Below, piece after piece: positions 14,900 to 22,492 of a stretch of DNA of 42,315 nt. The stretch spans positions 1 to 42,315 of the forward strand of contig CALGMY010000248.1 of NCBI GenBank assembly GCA_937958785.1, read 5' to 3'. The notes under the pieces were generated by a model, which was not told the origin of the DNA, did no database searches, and saw nothing but the letters and a program-made list of their open reading frames with translations. The position numbers and the translations under genes are program-made. How positions within the stretch are numbered: the stretch's first letter is position 1; each line of letters begins with the position of its first letter. The stretch comes from an uncultured Gammaproteobacteria bacterium. GTDB taxonomy: Bacteria > Pseudomonadota > Gammaproteobacteria > Steroidobacterales > GCA-2729495.

Positions 14900-17236
14900 A
14901 TGGTCGTGGCCGCTGCCGCCGCCCTCCTGCTGGTCACGGCGGTGCTCTGGGCGCCGGGCCTGTGGGCCGGCCCCGGCCAGGCTGGCCTGCTGCTGGCGGT
15001 GGCGACGGGCGCCGCCGCCTTCCTGGCCGGTCCCGCTGGCGCCTTGCGGGTGGCGCTGGCCGGCCTGCCCGCGGTGCTGGCGATAGCCGCGGCCGGCGCC
15101 CTGCTCGGCGAGCGCTGGCCGGACGACGCGGACCGGCAGGACGTGATCCTTACCGGGGCGGTGTGCGAATTCCCGAGGCTGCAGCCCGGGTCCTGGCGCT
15201 TCGCCCTGGACCTGGACGAGGCCTCGCGCCGCCAGGGCTTGCCCCGGCGGGTGCTGGTCAGCTGGTACGACGGGGCCGGCCGGCCGGCCAGGCCGCCGGC
15301 GCCCGGCGAGACCTGGCAGCTCGAGTTGCGCCTGCGCGCCCCCCGGGGGCTCAGCAATCCCGGCACCTTCGACTACGAGCGCTGGCTGTTCGCCGCCCGG
15401 ATCGATGCGACGGGCTGGGTCCGGGATGCGGCGGCCAACGGTCGGCAGCCCGGGTCGGCGGACGCCTGCCCGCCGGCGGGCTGGCGCGCCGAGCTCGCAC
15501 GGCGCATCAGCGCCGCCCTGCCGGACCGGGCGTCGGCGCCCTACGTGCTGGGGCTCGCCATCGGCGCCTACCAGGCGCTGCCCGAGGCGGAGTGGGCCCG
15601 GCTGCGCGCCACCGGCACGATCCACCTGATTTCCATCTCGGGGTTCCATATCGCACTGGTGGCTGCCCCGGCCGCGCTCGCGGGCCTTGCGCTCGGGCGG
15701 CTGTGGCTCGCGGCGGGACGGCGCTGCCGGCCCGGGGTCGTCGCCGCCTGGACCGCCGTGGTGGTGGCGAGTGGCTACGGCGCGCTGGCGGGATTCTCGG
15801 TGCCGACCGCCCGTTCGGTGCTCGCGGTCATCGTCGTAGCGCTGCTCACCTCGGCGCGGCGGGTGGTCAGCGGGCCGGAGCTGCTCGCCGCCGTCATCCT
15901 CGCGGTGCTGCTCGTGGAACCACTGGCGCCGCTCACGCCGGGCTTCTGGCTGTCCTTTGCCGGCGTGATCGTGCTCGTGGCAGCGGCGGCGGTGGTGGCC
16001 CGGGGCGCGCGCCGCCCGGGCGCGCTCCGCATGCTGGTCGTCACCCAGCTCGCCATGACAGCGGGCCTCGCGCCACTGCTCGCCATCTTCTTCGGCCAGA
16101 TCCCGGCGGGTGGCCTGTTGACCAACCTGGTGGCGGTGCCGGCCTTCAGCCTCGTGCTGCTGCCCCTCACCCTGCTCGGCACCGCCGTCGTGGCCTTCGC
16201 GCCCGGTGCCGGCGCCTGGCTGCTCGGCCTCGCGGCCGACGGCTTCGATGCCTGGCGCCTCTTCGTGGCGTTCTGCGCCGACCTGCCGGGCGGCGTCTGG
16301 TACCTGCCGGAGGCCGCCGCGGCAGGACAGCTGCTGGCGCTCGCCGGGGCCGTCCTCCTGCTCTGGCCTCCCCCCTGGCCCGTGCGCTGGCTGGGCCTCG
16401 CCCTGCTGACCGGCCTCGCTGCCGCCGCGGAGTCACCCGTGCCCGCGGGCGGGGTACGGGTCACGGTGCTGGACGTGGGGCAGGGCCTCGCGGTGCTGGT
16501 GCGGACCGCGGGGCACGCGCTCCTCTACGATGCCGGTCCCGCATTCCGGGGCAGTGACGCCGGCGAGCGGGTGGTGGTCCCGGTCCTGCGCGCCCTGGCC
16601 ACGCGCCACCTCGACGTGCTGCTCGTGTCCCACGCGGACATCGACCACCGGGGCGGCGCACCGGCCGTGATCGAGGCCTATCCGGCCGTGGCGGTACTCG
16701 GGCCATCCGGCGCGCCGGCGGCACCCGGTACACCCTGCACCCGGGGGCGCGCCTGGAACTGGGATGGCGTCCGCTTCGAGGTGCTGCACCCGGCCGCGGG
16801 GGCGCCGGCCCGCAATGACAACGCCACTTCCTGCGTGCTGCGCGTGACGGCGCGGGGGGCGAGCCTGCTCCTGACCGGCGACATCGAGGCGCCGGAGGAG
16901 GAGGCCCTCGTCGCGGCCGGCCTGGTGGCACCAGCGGATCTCGTGCTCGCCGCCCACCATGGCAGCCGCAGTTCCTCGTCGGCGGCGTTCGTGCAGGCCA
17001 CGCGCCCCGCGTACGTGGTGGCTGCCGCGGGCCACCGCAACCGCTGGGGCTTTCCCGCCGCGGAGGTGGTCGCCCGCTGGCGCGCGACCGGGGCCTGCGT
17101 GCTCGCCACCGCGGAGGAGGGCGCCCTGCGGTTCGAGAGCGTCGCGGGGGGTGGCTTCGCACTGCTGCGCGCCGAGCGGCGGTCCGCACCCGGACTGTGG
17201 CTCGACCGCCCGCCCGCGGGGCCGCCCTGCCGCTGA
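14900..17236 (+). CDS. comEC: DNA internalisation channel protein ComEC/Rec2
   Basis: A 778-residue polytopic inner-membrane protein that carries single-stranded DNA into the cytoplasm during natural transformation. N-terminal helices are followed by a soluble OB-like domain (about 75–195), the Competence helix bundle (about 210–480, with SISGFHIALVAAPAAL and FSVPTARS), and a C-terminal metallo-beta-lactamase-like domain beginning VTVLDVGQGLAVLV. That domain keeps SHADIDHRGG and AAHHGSRSSSS, so the putative nuclease site looks intact. ATG 14900 is preferred to a longer open frame reaching back through the divergent DUF2062 gene. No other transformation genes are in the window. Confidence 0.93.
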   Translation: MVVAAAAALLLVTAVLWAPGLWAGPGQAGLLLAVATGAAAFLAGPAGALRVALAGLPAVLAIAAAGALLGERWPDDADRQDVILTGAVCEFPRLQPGSWRFALDLDEASRRQGLPRRVLVSWYDGAGRPARPPAPGETWQLELRLRAPRGLSNPGTFDYERWLFAARIDATGWVRDAAANGRQPGSADACPPAGWRAELARRISAALPDRASAPYVLGLAIGAYQALPEAEWARLRATGTIHLISISGFHIALVAAPAALAGLALGRLWLAAGRRCRPGVVAAWTAVVVASGYGALAGFSVPTARSVLAVIVVALLTSARRVVSGPELLAAVILAVLLVEPLAPLTPGFWLSFAGVIVLVAAAAVVARGARRPGALRMLVVTQLAMTAGLAPLLAIFFGQIPAGGLLTNLVAVPAFSLVLLPLTLLGTAVVAFAPGAGAWLLGLAADGFDAWRLFVAFCADLPGGVWYLPEAAAAGQLLALAGAVLLLWPPPWPVRWLGLALLTGLAAAAESPVPAGGVRVTVLDVGQGLAVLVRTAGHALLYDAGPAFRGSDAGERVVVPVLRALATRHLDVLLVSHADIDHRGGAPAVIEAYPAVAVLGPSGAPAAPGTPCTRGRAWNWDGVRFEVLHPAAGAPARNDNATSCVLRVTARGASLLLTGDIEAPEEEALVAAGLVAPADLVLAAHHGSRSSSSAAFVQATRPAYVVAAAGHRNRWGFPAAEVVARWRATGACVLATAEEGALRFESVAGGGFALLRAERRSAPGLWLDRPPAGPPCR

Positions 17237-17261
17237 CGGGCCGAGGGGGCCGAGGTATAGT
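17233..17261 (+). promoter_or_regulatory. Candidate sigma-70 promoter for exbB-exbD-msbA
   Basis: CTGACG (17233–17238) is 17 bases from TATAGT (17256–17261). It overlaps the comEC stop codon and would give a leader of about 23 bases before exbB, separating the envelope genes from comEC. Confidence 0.5.
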
Positions 17262-17290
17262 GGCGCCCGACTGCTGCGGGACGGGTACGG

Positions 17291-17923
17291 ATGCTCGAGA
17301 TCGTGATTGCCGGTGGCTGGGTCATGGCACCCATCCTGCTTTGCTCGGTCGTGGCAGCGGCCATCATCCTCGAGCGGCTCTGGACCCTGAAGCCTGGCCG
17401 GGTCGTGCCCCGCGACCTCTCCCGCCAGGTCTGGGACCGGGTCAGCAGCAACCAGCTCGGCCCCCAGCACCTCCAGGACCTGCGCGCCAATTCGCCCCTC
17501 GGCCAGGTGCTCGCCGCCGGCCTGGCAGCCCGCCAGTACGATCGGGCCGTGATGAAGGAGGCGGTGGAGGACACGGGCCGGCACGTGGTCCACGAGCTGG
17601 AGCGCTACCTGAACACCCTGGGCTCCATCGCCGCGGTGACGCCGCTGCTCGGCCTGCTGGGCACGGTCACCGGCATGATCCGGACCTTCTCGGCGCTGAC
17701 GGCCGGCGGCGCCGGTGACCCGGCTGCCCTCGCCGGCGGGATTTCCGAGGCTCTGATCACCACCGCGGCCGGCCTCATGGTCGCCATCCCCGCGCTCATC
17801 GCCTATCGCTACCTGCGTGGCCGGGTGGATGCCCTGGTCGTGCAGATGGAGAAGGAGGCCATCGCCATGGTCGAGGCGCTCCAGCGCAAGCAGTTCGTAG
17901 ACACCCTGGGCCGCGGGCGCTGA
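17291..17923 (+). CDS. exbB: MotA/TolQ/ExbB proton channel family protein
   Basis: A 210-residue inner-membrane stator subunit. An N-terminal helix (about 7–28) precedes a cytoplasmic domain; the conserved block TLGSIAAVTPLLGLLGTVTGMIRTF and a final pair of helices (ITTAAGLMVAIPALIAYRYL) follow. Together with ExbD it conducts protons to drive outer-membrane work. No tonB, tolA or receptor gene is nearby. In pseudomonads the equivalent pair also lies between comEC and lpxK. The exact partner is therefore open, and TolQ is a formal alternative. The gene has its own candidate promoter but no strong ribosome-binding site. Confidence 0.9.
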   Translation: MLEIVIAGGWVMAPILLCSVVAAAIILERLWTLKPGRVVPRDLSRQVWDRVSSNQLGPQHLQDLRANSPLGQVLAAGLAARQYDRAVMKEAVEDTGRHVVHELERYLNTLGSIAAVTPLLGLLGTVTGMIRTFSALTAGGAGDPAALAGGISEALITTAAGLMVAIPALIAYRYLRGRVDALVVQMEKEAIAMVEALQRKQFVDTLGRGR

Positions 17924-17924
17924 G

Positions 17925-18353
17925 ATGAACCTCGGCAGCCGGCGCCAGCGCGAGGAGCCCGAACTGAACGTGGTCTCGCTGGTCGACGTGGTGCTGCTGC
18001 TCCTCATCTTCTTCATGCTCACCACCACCTTCGTCCGGCCCTCCCAGATCGCGATCCGACTGCCCGAGGCCGGGGTCAGTTCCGAGGCACCCGCCGACCG
18101 GGACGAGCTCGAGATCACGGTGACGGGGCAGGGTGACTTCAAGGTCAACGGCCGGGACCTGGTGGATTCCCGTCCCGCCACCCTGGAGGCCGCCATCCGC
18201 AAGGTCGTGCCCCGCGTCCGCGCCCGGCACGTGACCATCAGTGCCGACGGCCGCGCCAGCCACCAGGACGTGGTCACCGCGATGGACGTGGCGGGACGGC
18301 TCGGGTTCGTCGAAGTGCGCATCACGACGGTCAGGTCCCGGCCGGCCGAGTGA
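17925..18353 (+). CDS. exbD: Biopolymer transporter ExbD/TolR family protein
   Basis: A 142-residue protein with a single membrane helix near its N-terminus and a periplasmic domain. The helix carries the conserved proton-relay aspartate in SLVDVVLLLLIFFML, preceded by the usual PELNVV. The periplasmic part has the ExbD strand pattern ending VEVRITTVR. One base separates it from exbB, and its stop overlaps the msbA GTG (GTGA), so channel and lipid flippase expression are probably coupled. Confidence 0.92.
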   Translation: MNLGSRRQREEPELNVVSLVDVVLLLLIFFMLTTTFVRPSQIAIRLPEAGVSSEAPADRDELEITVTGQGDFKVNGRDLVDSRPATLEAAIRKVVPRVRARHVTISADGRASHQDVVTAMDVAGRLGFVEVRITTVRSRPAE

Positions 18354-20140
18354 GGCGCTTGGAAAGCCAGGGCCCCCAGGAGGTCACGCCCGCGGCGGTC
18401 TACCGGCGCCTGCTGGGCTATGCCCGGCCGTACTGGGGCGTGTTCATCGCCGCGGCCATCGGCATGGCGCTCTACGCCGCCACCGACACCGCGTTCGCCT
18501 GGCTGGTGAAGCAGCTGCTCGCCACCATCGATGCCCCGGCCGAACCTGCGGACCCGCAGGCCGAACTGATTCGCCGCTGGCTCCCGCTCGGCATCATGGT
18601 GCTGTTCCTCGTGCGCGGCGCCGCCGAGTTCACCACCACCTACAGCCTCGGCTGGATCGGCCGGCAGGTGATCAAGCGGGTGCGGGCGCTGGTGTTCGAC
18701 AAGTTCCTGCACCTGCCGGCCAGCTTCTACGACGTCTCCTCGAGTGGCACGCTGCTGTCGAAGCTCACGTTCAACACCGAGCAGATGGCGGAGGCGGCCT
18801 CCAACGTGGTCACCGTGCTGATCCGCGACTCCCTGACCATTCTCGGTCTCGTCGCCTACATGGTGTACCTGAGTCCGGTCCTTTCAGCCTTCGTGTTCGT
18901 CGCCGCCCCGGTACTGGCGATGCTCATCCGCGTACTGTCCCGGGTCTTCCGCCGGTACAGCAGCCGCATCCAGCAGTCCATGGGCGACCTCACCCGGATC
19001 ACGGGCGAGACGCTGCACAGCCACCGGGTGATCAAGATCTTCAATGGCCAGGCCTTCGAGCGGGACCGCTTCGAGGTGGCGAACGAGTTCAACCGCCGGA
19101 TGCACATGCGGCTCTTCGCCACCCGCGCGGCCGGTGACGGCGTCACGGCCCTGCTCGCCGCGGTCGGTCTCTCGGGCATCGTGTTCGTCGCCAACCAGGA
19201 TGCGGTCCGGGCGGGGCTCGACATCGGCGACTTCGGGGGCTTCATCGCCGCGCTGCTGCTACTGATGCGACCCCTGCGTGCCCTCACGGGGATCAACGTG
19301 TCGCTGCAGCGGGGCATCGCCGCCGGGGCCAGCGTGTTCCAGCTGCTCGACGAGGACGCCGAGCGGGACACGGGCACCCTGGCGCCGGTACGGCTGACCG
19401 GCGCCGTGACCTTCGAGGACGTGAGCTTCGAGTACGCGGCCAGCAAGGGCCTGGTGCTCCGGAACATCGACCTCGTGGTGCCGGCCGGGCAGACCGTCGC
19501 CATCGTCGGCCGCTCCGGCAGCGGCAAGACCACCCTGGTCGGCCTGTTGCCCCGCTTCTACGATGCCGGGCACGGGCGCGTGCTCATCGACGACAGGCCC
19601 GTGCAGGACTACACCCTGGCGGCGCTCCGCAACCAGATCAGCCTGGTGAGCCAGGAGGTGGTGCTGTTCAACGACACCATCGCCGGCAACATCGCCTATG
19701 GCTCGCTCAGCGGCGGTTCCCGTGACGCCGTGGAGGCGGCCGCCCGGGCCGCCCACGTGGACGAGTTTGCGAGCCAGCTGCCGGACGGCCTCGATACCTG
19801 GGTCGGTGACCGGGGCGTGCTCCTGTCCGGTGGCCAGCGCCAGCGCATCGCCATCGCCCGGGCGCTGCTCAAGGACGCGCCGATCCTCATCCTGGACGAG
19901 GCCACGTCGGCACTCGACACCGAGTCGGAGCGGCGGATCCAGGAGGCCCTTGCGCGCCTGATGGAGAACCGCACCACCTTCGTGATCGCCCACCGGCTGT
20001 CCACCATCGAGAAGGCCGACCGCATCCTCGTGATGGCCGAAGGCCGCATCGTGGAGTCGGGGACCCACGCGGCCCTGCTGGCCGCGGGCGGTCACTACGC
20101 CCACCTGCACAAGCTGCAGTTCCGGGATGAACCGGGCTGA
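18350..20140 (+). CDS. msbA: Lipid A export permease/ATP-binding protein MsbA
   Basis: A 596-residue half-transporter that flips lipid A-core across the inner membrane as a homodimer. The membrane domain spans about 20–330; the nucleotide-binding domain follows. Walker A is GRSGSGKTTL (about 380–390), the signature is LSGGQRQRIAIARAL, Walker B is ILILDEATSALD and the switch histidine is in IAHRLS. GTG 18350 overlaps the exbD stop. The 3' end overlaps lpxK by 14 bases, which puts the flippase and the lipid A 4'-kinase in one unit, as in E. coli. Confidence 0.95.
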   Translation: MRRLESQGPQEVTPAAVYRRLLGYARPYWGVFIAAAIGMALYAATDTAFAWLVKQLLATIDAPAEPADPQAELIRRWLPLGIMVLFLVRGAAEFTTTYSLGWIGRQVIKRVRALVFDKFLHLPASFYDVSSSGTLLSKLTFNTEQMAEAASNVVTVLIRDSLTILGLVAYMVYLSPVLSAFVFVAAPVLAMLIRVLSRVFRRYSSRIQQSMGDLTRITGETLHSHRVIKIFNGQAFERDRFEVANEFNRRMHMRLFATRAAGDGVTALLAAVGLSGIVFVANQDAVRAGLDIGDFGGFIAALLLLMRPLRALTGINVSLQRGIAAGASVFQLLDEDAERDTGTLAPVRLTGAVTFEDVSFEYAASKGLVLRNIDLVVPAGQTVAIVGRSGSGKTTLVGLLPRFYDAGHGRVLIDDRPVQDYTLAALRNQISLVSQEVVLFNDTIAGNIAYGSLSGGSRDAVEAAARAAHVDEFASQLPDGLDTWVGDRGVLLSGGQRQRIAIARALLKDAPILILDEATSALDTESERRIQEALARLMENRTTFVIAHRLSTIEKADRILVMAEGRIVESGTHAALLAAGGHYAHLHKLQFRDEPG

Positions 20141-21155
20141 GGGCGCGCCCGGTCCCGCGGGCCGGCTCGAGGCACTCTGGTACGGCCGGTCGCCGCTGGC
20201 ACTGCTGCTGCTGCCGCTTGCCGCCCTGTTCGGTCTCGGCGCGGCGCTGCGCCGGCTGGCCTTCCGGCAGCGCTGGGCGGATTCCCATCGCCTGCCCGTG
20301 CCCGTGCTGGTGGTCGGCAACCTTACCGTTGGCGGCACGGGCAAGACGCCGGTGACCGCCTGGCTCGCCGCCGTCTGCCAGCAGGCCGGTCATCGTCCGG
20401 GCATCGTGAGCCGCGGCTATGGCGGGCACCCCGCGCCCGCGCCGCGCCTGGTGACGGCGACGGACGACGCGGCCGACGTTGGCGACGAGCCGCTGATGCT
20501 CCGCCGGGAGACGGGCCTGCCGGTCTGCGTGCACCCGGACCGGGTGGCCGCGGCCCGGCGTCTCGTGGCGGAGGGCGTGACCGTGGTCATCGCCGATGAC
20601 GGACTCCAGCACTACCGGCTGCAGCGGGACGTGGAATTCGCCGTGGTCGACGCGACGCGCGGCCTCGGCAACGGCTTGCTCCTGCCGGCCGGGCCCTTGC
20701 GGGAGCCGCGGTCGCGGCTCGCCAGCGTCGACTTCGTCCTGCTCACTGGCGCGACCGGCGAGCGCTCCGGGACGGGCTACCCGGTGGGCTACCGTCTTGC
20801 CGGGCTCCGCGCCCTCGACGGCAGCGCCCGGTGCGCGCTCGCCGTCCTGGCCGGCCGGCCCGTGCGGGCGCTGGCGGGCATCGGTAATCCCGGCCGCTTC
20901 CACGCCCAGCTGGCCGCGGCGGGCCTCCAGGTGACGCCGATCCCGGTCCCGGACCACGGCCGCGTGGATCTCGCGGCGCTCGCCCGGGCCAGTGACGAAC
21001 CGATCATCATGACGGCCAAGGATGCCGTGAAGTACCGGCCGGTCCCGGGCGGCTGCCCCGTGTGGGTGGCGGAGCTGGCGCTCGACGTGCCGGCGTCGCT
21101 CACCGCAGCGGTCCGCGACCGGCTGGCCGCCCTTACAACGCAGGAGCGGGCATGA
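20127..21155 (+). CDS. lpxK: Tetraacyldisaccharide 4'-kinase LpxK
   Basis: A 342-residue inner-membrane-associated P-loop kinase that phosphorylates the 4' position of the lipid A precursor. The N-terminal hydrophobic patch (LALLLLPLAALFGLGAAL) anchors it. The P-loop is GNLTVGGTGKTPV (about 67–79), followed by SRGYGG and DDGLQHYRL, both family hallmarks. The stop overlaps the kdsB start (ATGA). The small ycaR-type gene often found between lpxK and kdsB is absent. Confidence 0.95.
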   Translation: MNRAEGAPGPAGRLEALWYGRSPLALLLLPLAALFGLGAALRRLAFRQRWADSHRLPVPVLVVGNLTVGGTGKTPVTAWLAAVCQQAGHRPGIVSRGYGGHPAPAPRLVTATDDAADVGDEPLMLRRETGLPVCVHPDRVAAARRLVAEGVTVVIADDGLQHYRLQRDVEFAVVDATRGLGNGLLLPAGPLREPRSRLASVDFVLLTGATGERSGTGYPVGYRLAGLRALDGSARCALAVLAGRPVRALAGIGNPGRFHAQLAAAGLQVTPIPVPDHGRVDLAALARASDEPIIMTAKDAVKYRPVPGGCPVWVAELALDVPASLTAAVRDRLAALTTQERA

Positions 21156-21898
21156 GTACCATCGAATTCCACGTCGTCATTCCGGCCCGGTTCGGGTCGA
21201 CGCGCTTTCCCGGCAAGCCCCTCGCGCTCCTGGCGGGTCGCCCGGTCATCGAGCACGTGTGGCGGCAGGCCGGGGCGAGCGGCGCCCGAAGCGTGGTGGT
21301 GGCCACCGACGACGAGCGCATCGCCAGCGCCGCGCGGGCCTTCGGCGCCGACGTGCAGCTGACGGACGCGGGCCACCGCTCGGGTACCGAGCGGGCCGCC
21401 GAGGTGGCTGACCGGCGGGGCTGGAGCGACGGCGCGATCGTGGTCAACGTGCAGGGTGATGCGCCCCTGGTCCCACCCGCGGCGATCGACCAGGTGGCGG
21501 CACTGCTGGCCGCATCACCGGCTGCCGGCATGGCGACCCTGTGCACGCCCATCAGCACGGCGGAGGACTACCGCAGCGCCCACGTGGTGAAGGTGGTCGC
21601 CGACGCGGCCGGCCGGGCCCTCTACTTCAGCCGTGCGCCGATCCCGGCCCTCAGCCACGGCGCCACGGGACTGCCCGAGAGTTTCCGGCACGTCGGCCTG
21701 TATGCCTACCGGGCCGCAGCCCTGCGTGCCCTCGCTGCCGCGCCGCCCTGCGCCCTCGAGCAGGCGGAAAGCCTCGAGCAGTTGCGGGCGCTGTGGCTCG
21801 GGATCGAGATCCGGGTGGCCCCGGCCCGTACGCTGCTCGGGCCCGATGTGGACACGCCGGAGGACCTCGAGCGGGCCGCGCGCTTTCTGCTACGCTGA
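21152..21898 (+). CDS. kdsB: 3-deoxy-manno-octulosonate cytidylyltransferase KdsB
   Basis: A 248-residue cytoplasmic enzyme that activates Kdo as CMP-Kdo for LPS core synthesis. The nucleotide-binding start VIPARFGSTRFPGKPLA, the RSGTER loop, NVQGDAPLV with its metal-binding aspartate, and HVGLYAYR are all present. Length is normal. ATG 21152 overlaps the lpxK stop and has AGGAG seven bases upstream, so the longer open frame starting inside lpxK is not used. Confidence 0.95.
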   Translation: MSTIEFHVVIPARFGSTRFPGKPLALLAGRPVIEHVWRQAGASGARSVVVATDDERIASAARAFGADVQLTDAGHRSGTERAAEVADRRGWSDGAIVVNVQGDAPLVPPAAIDQVAALLAASPAAGMATLCTPISTAEDYRSAHVVKVVADAAGRALYFSRAPIPALSHGATGLPESFRHVGLYAYRAAALRALAAAPPCALEQAESLEQLRALWLGIEIRVAPARTLLGPDVDTPEDLERAARFLLR

Positions 21899-21922
21899 AA
21901 ACGACTCTTCCCGGAAGTCCAG

Positions 21923-22483
21923 ATGCTGAACCTGTTCAAGCGAAAGTCCACGGCCCCTGAACCCGCCGTGCGGGTCCTGCTGGTGTGCATGGGCAACATC
22001 TGCCGCTCCCCCATGGCCGAGGGCGTGCTGCGTCACCGCCTGGGCGGGCGGGAGCTGCCGCTGCCCGTGGTCGTGGACTCGGCGGGGACTCACGGGTACC
22101 ACGAAGGTGCCCCGCCAGACCCACGGGCCCAGGCCGCTGCCCAGCGCCGGGGCATCGACATCTCCGGGCTGCGCGCGCGGCGGGTCACACCCGCGGACTT
22201 CGAGCAGTTCGACCTGGTGGTCGCGATGGACGACGAGAACCGGACGGCGTTGCTGGCGCTCGCGGCGGAAGAGCACCACGGCAAGGTGAGGCTGCTGCTC
22301 GAGTTCGCCACCGAGCCCCCCCTGCGCAGCGTGCCGGACCCCTACTACGGCGGTGCGCTGGGTTTCGAGCGCGTGCTGGATCTGGTGGAGGAGGCCATGA
22401 ACGGCCTGCTCGACGAGCTCACGGCCATCGCGGCGCGCCGGCAGGCGGCGCTGGCCGCGCCGCCGCCGGCGACCGGAGACTAG
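21923..22483 (+). CDS. Low-molecular-weight protein-tyrosine-phosphatase
   Basis: A 186-residue cytoplasmic phosphatase. The P-loop CMGNICRS is the C-x5-R-S signature, and DPYYGG supplies the general-acid aspartate near the C-terminus. There is a short basic N-terminal extension (MLNLFKRKSTAPEP) and an Ala/Pro tail, making it longer than the roughly 155 residues of plain PtpA. It follows kdsB by 24 bases and converges on rne. Such phosphatases often act on polysaccharide-export kinases, but no kinase is here, so the substrate is unknown. Confidence 0.92.
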   Translation: MLNLFKRKSTAPEPAVRVLLVCMGNICRSPMAEGVLRHRLGGRELPLPVVVDSAGTHGYHEGAPPDPRAQAAAQRRGIDISGLRARRVTPADFEQFDLVVAMDDENRTALLALAAEEHHGKVRLLLEFATEPPLRSVPDPYYGGALGFERVLDLVEEAMNGLLDELTAIAARRQAALAAPPPATGD

Positions 22484-22492
22484 CCGGGTCTG

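Noticed and set aside
16433..18712. A 759-residue antisense frame across comEC, exbB and exbD
   Set aside because: It spans three well-supported genes and an intergenic promoter, which a real gene would not do.
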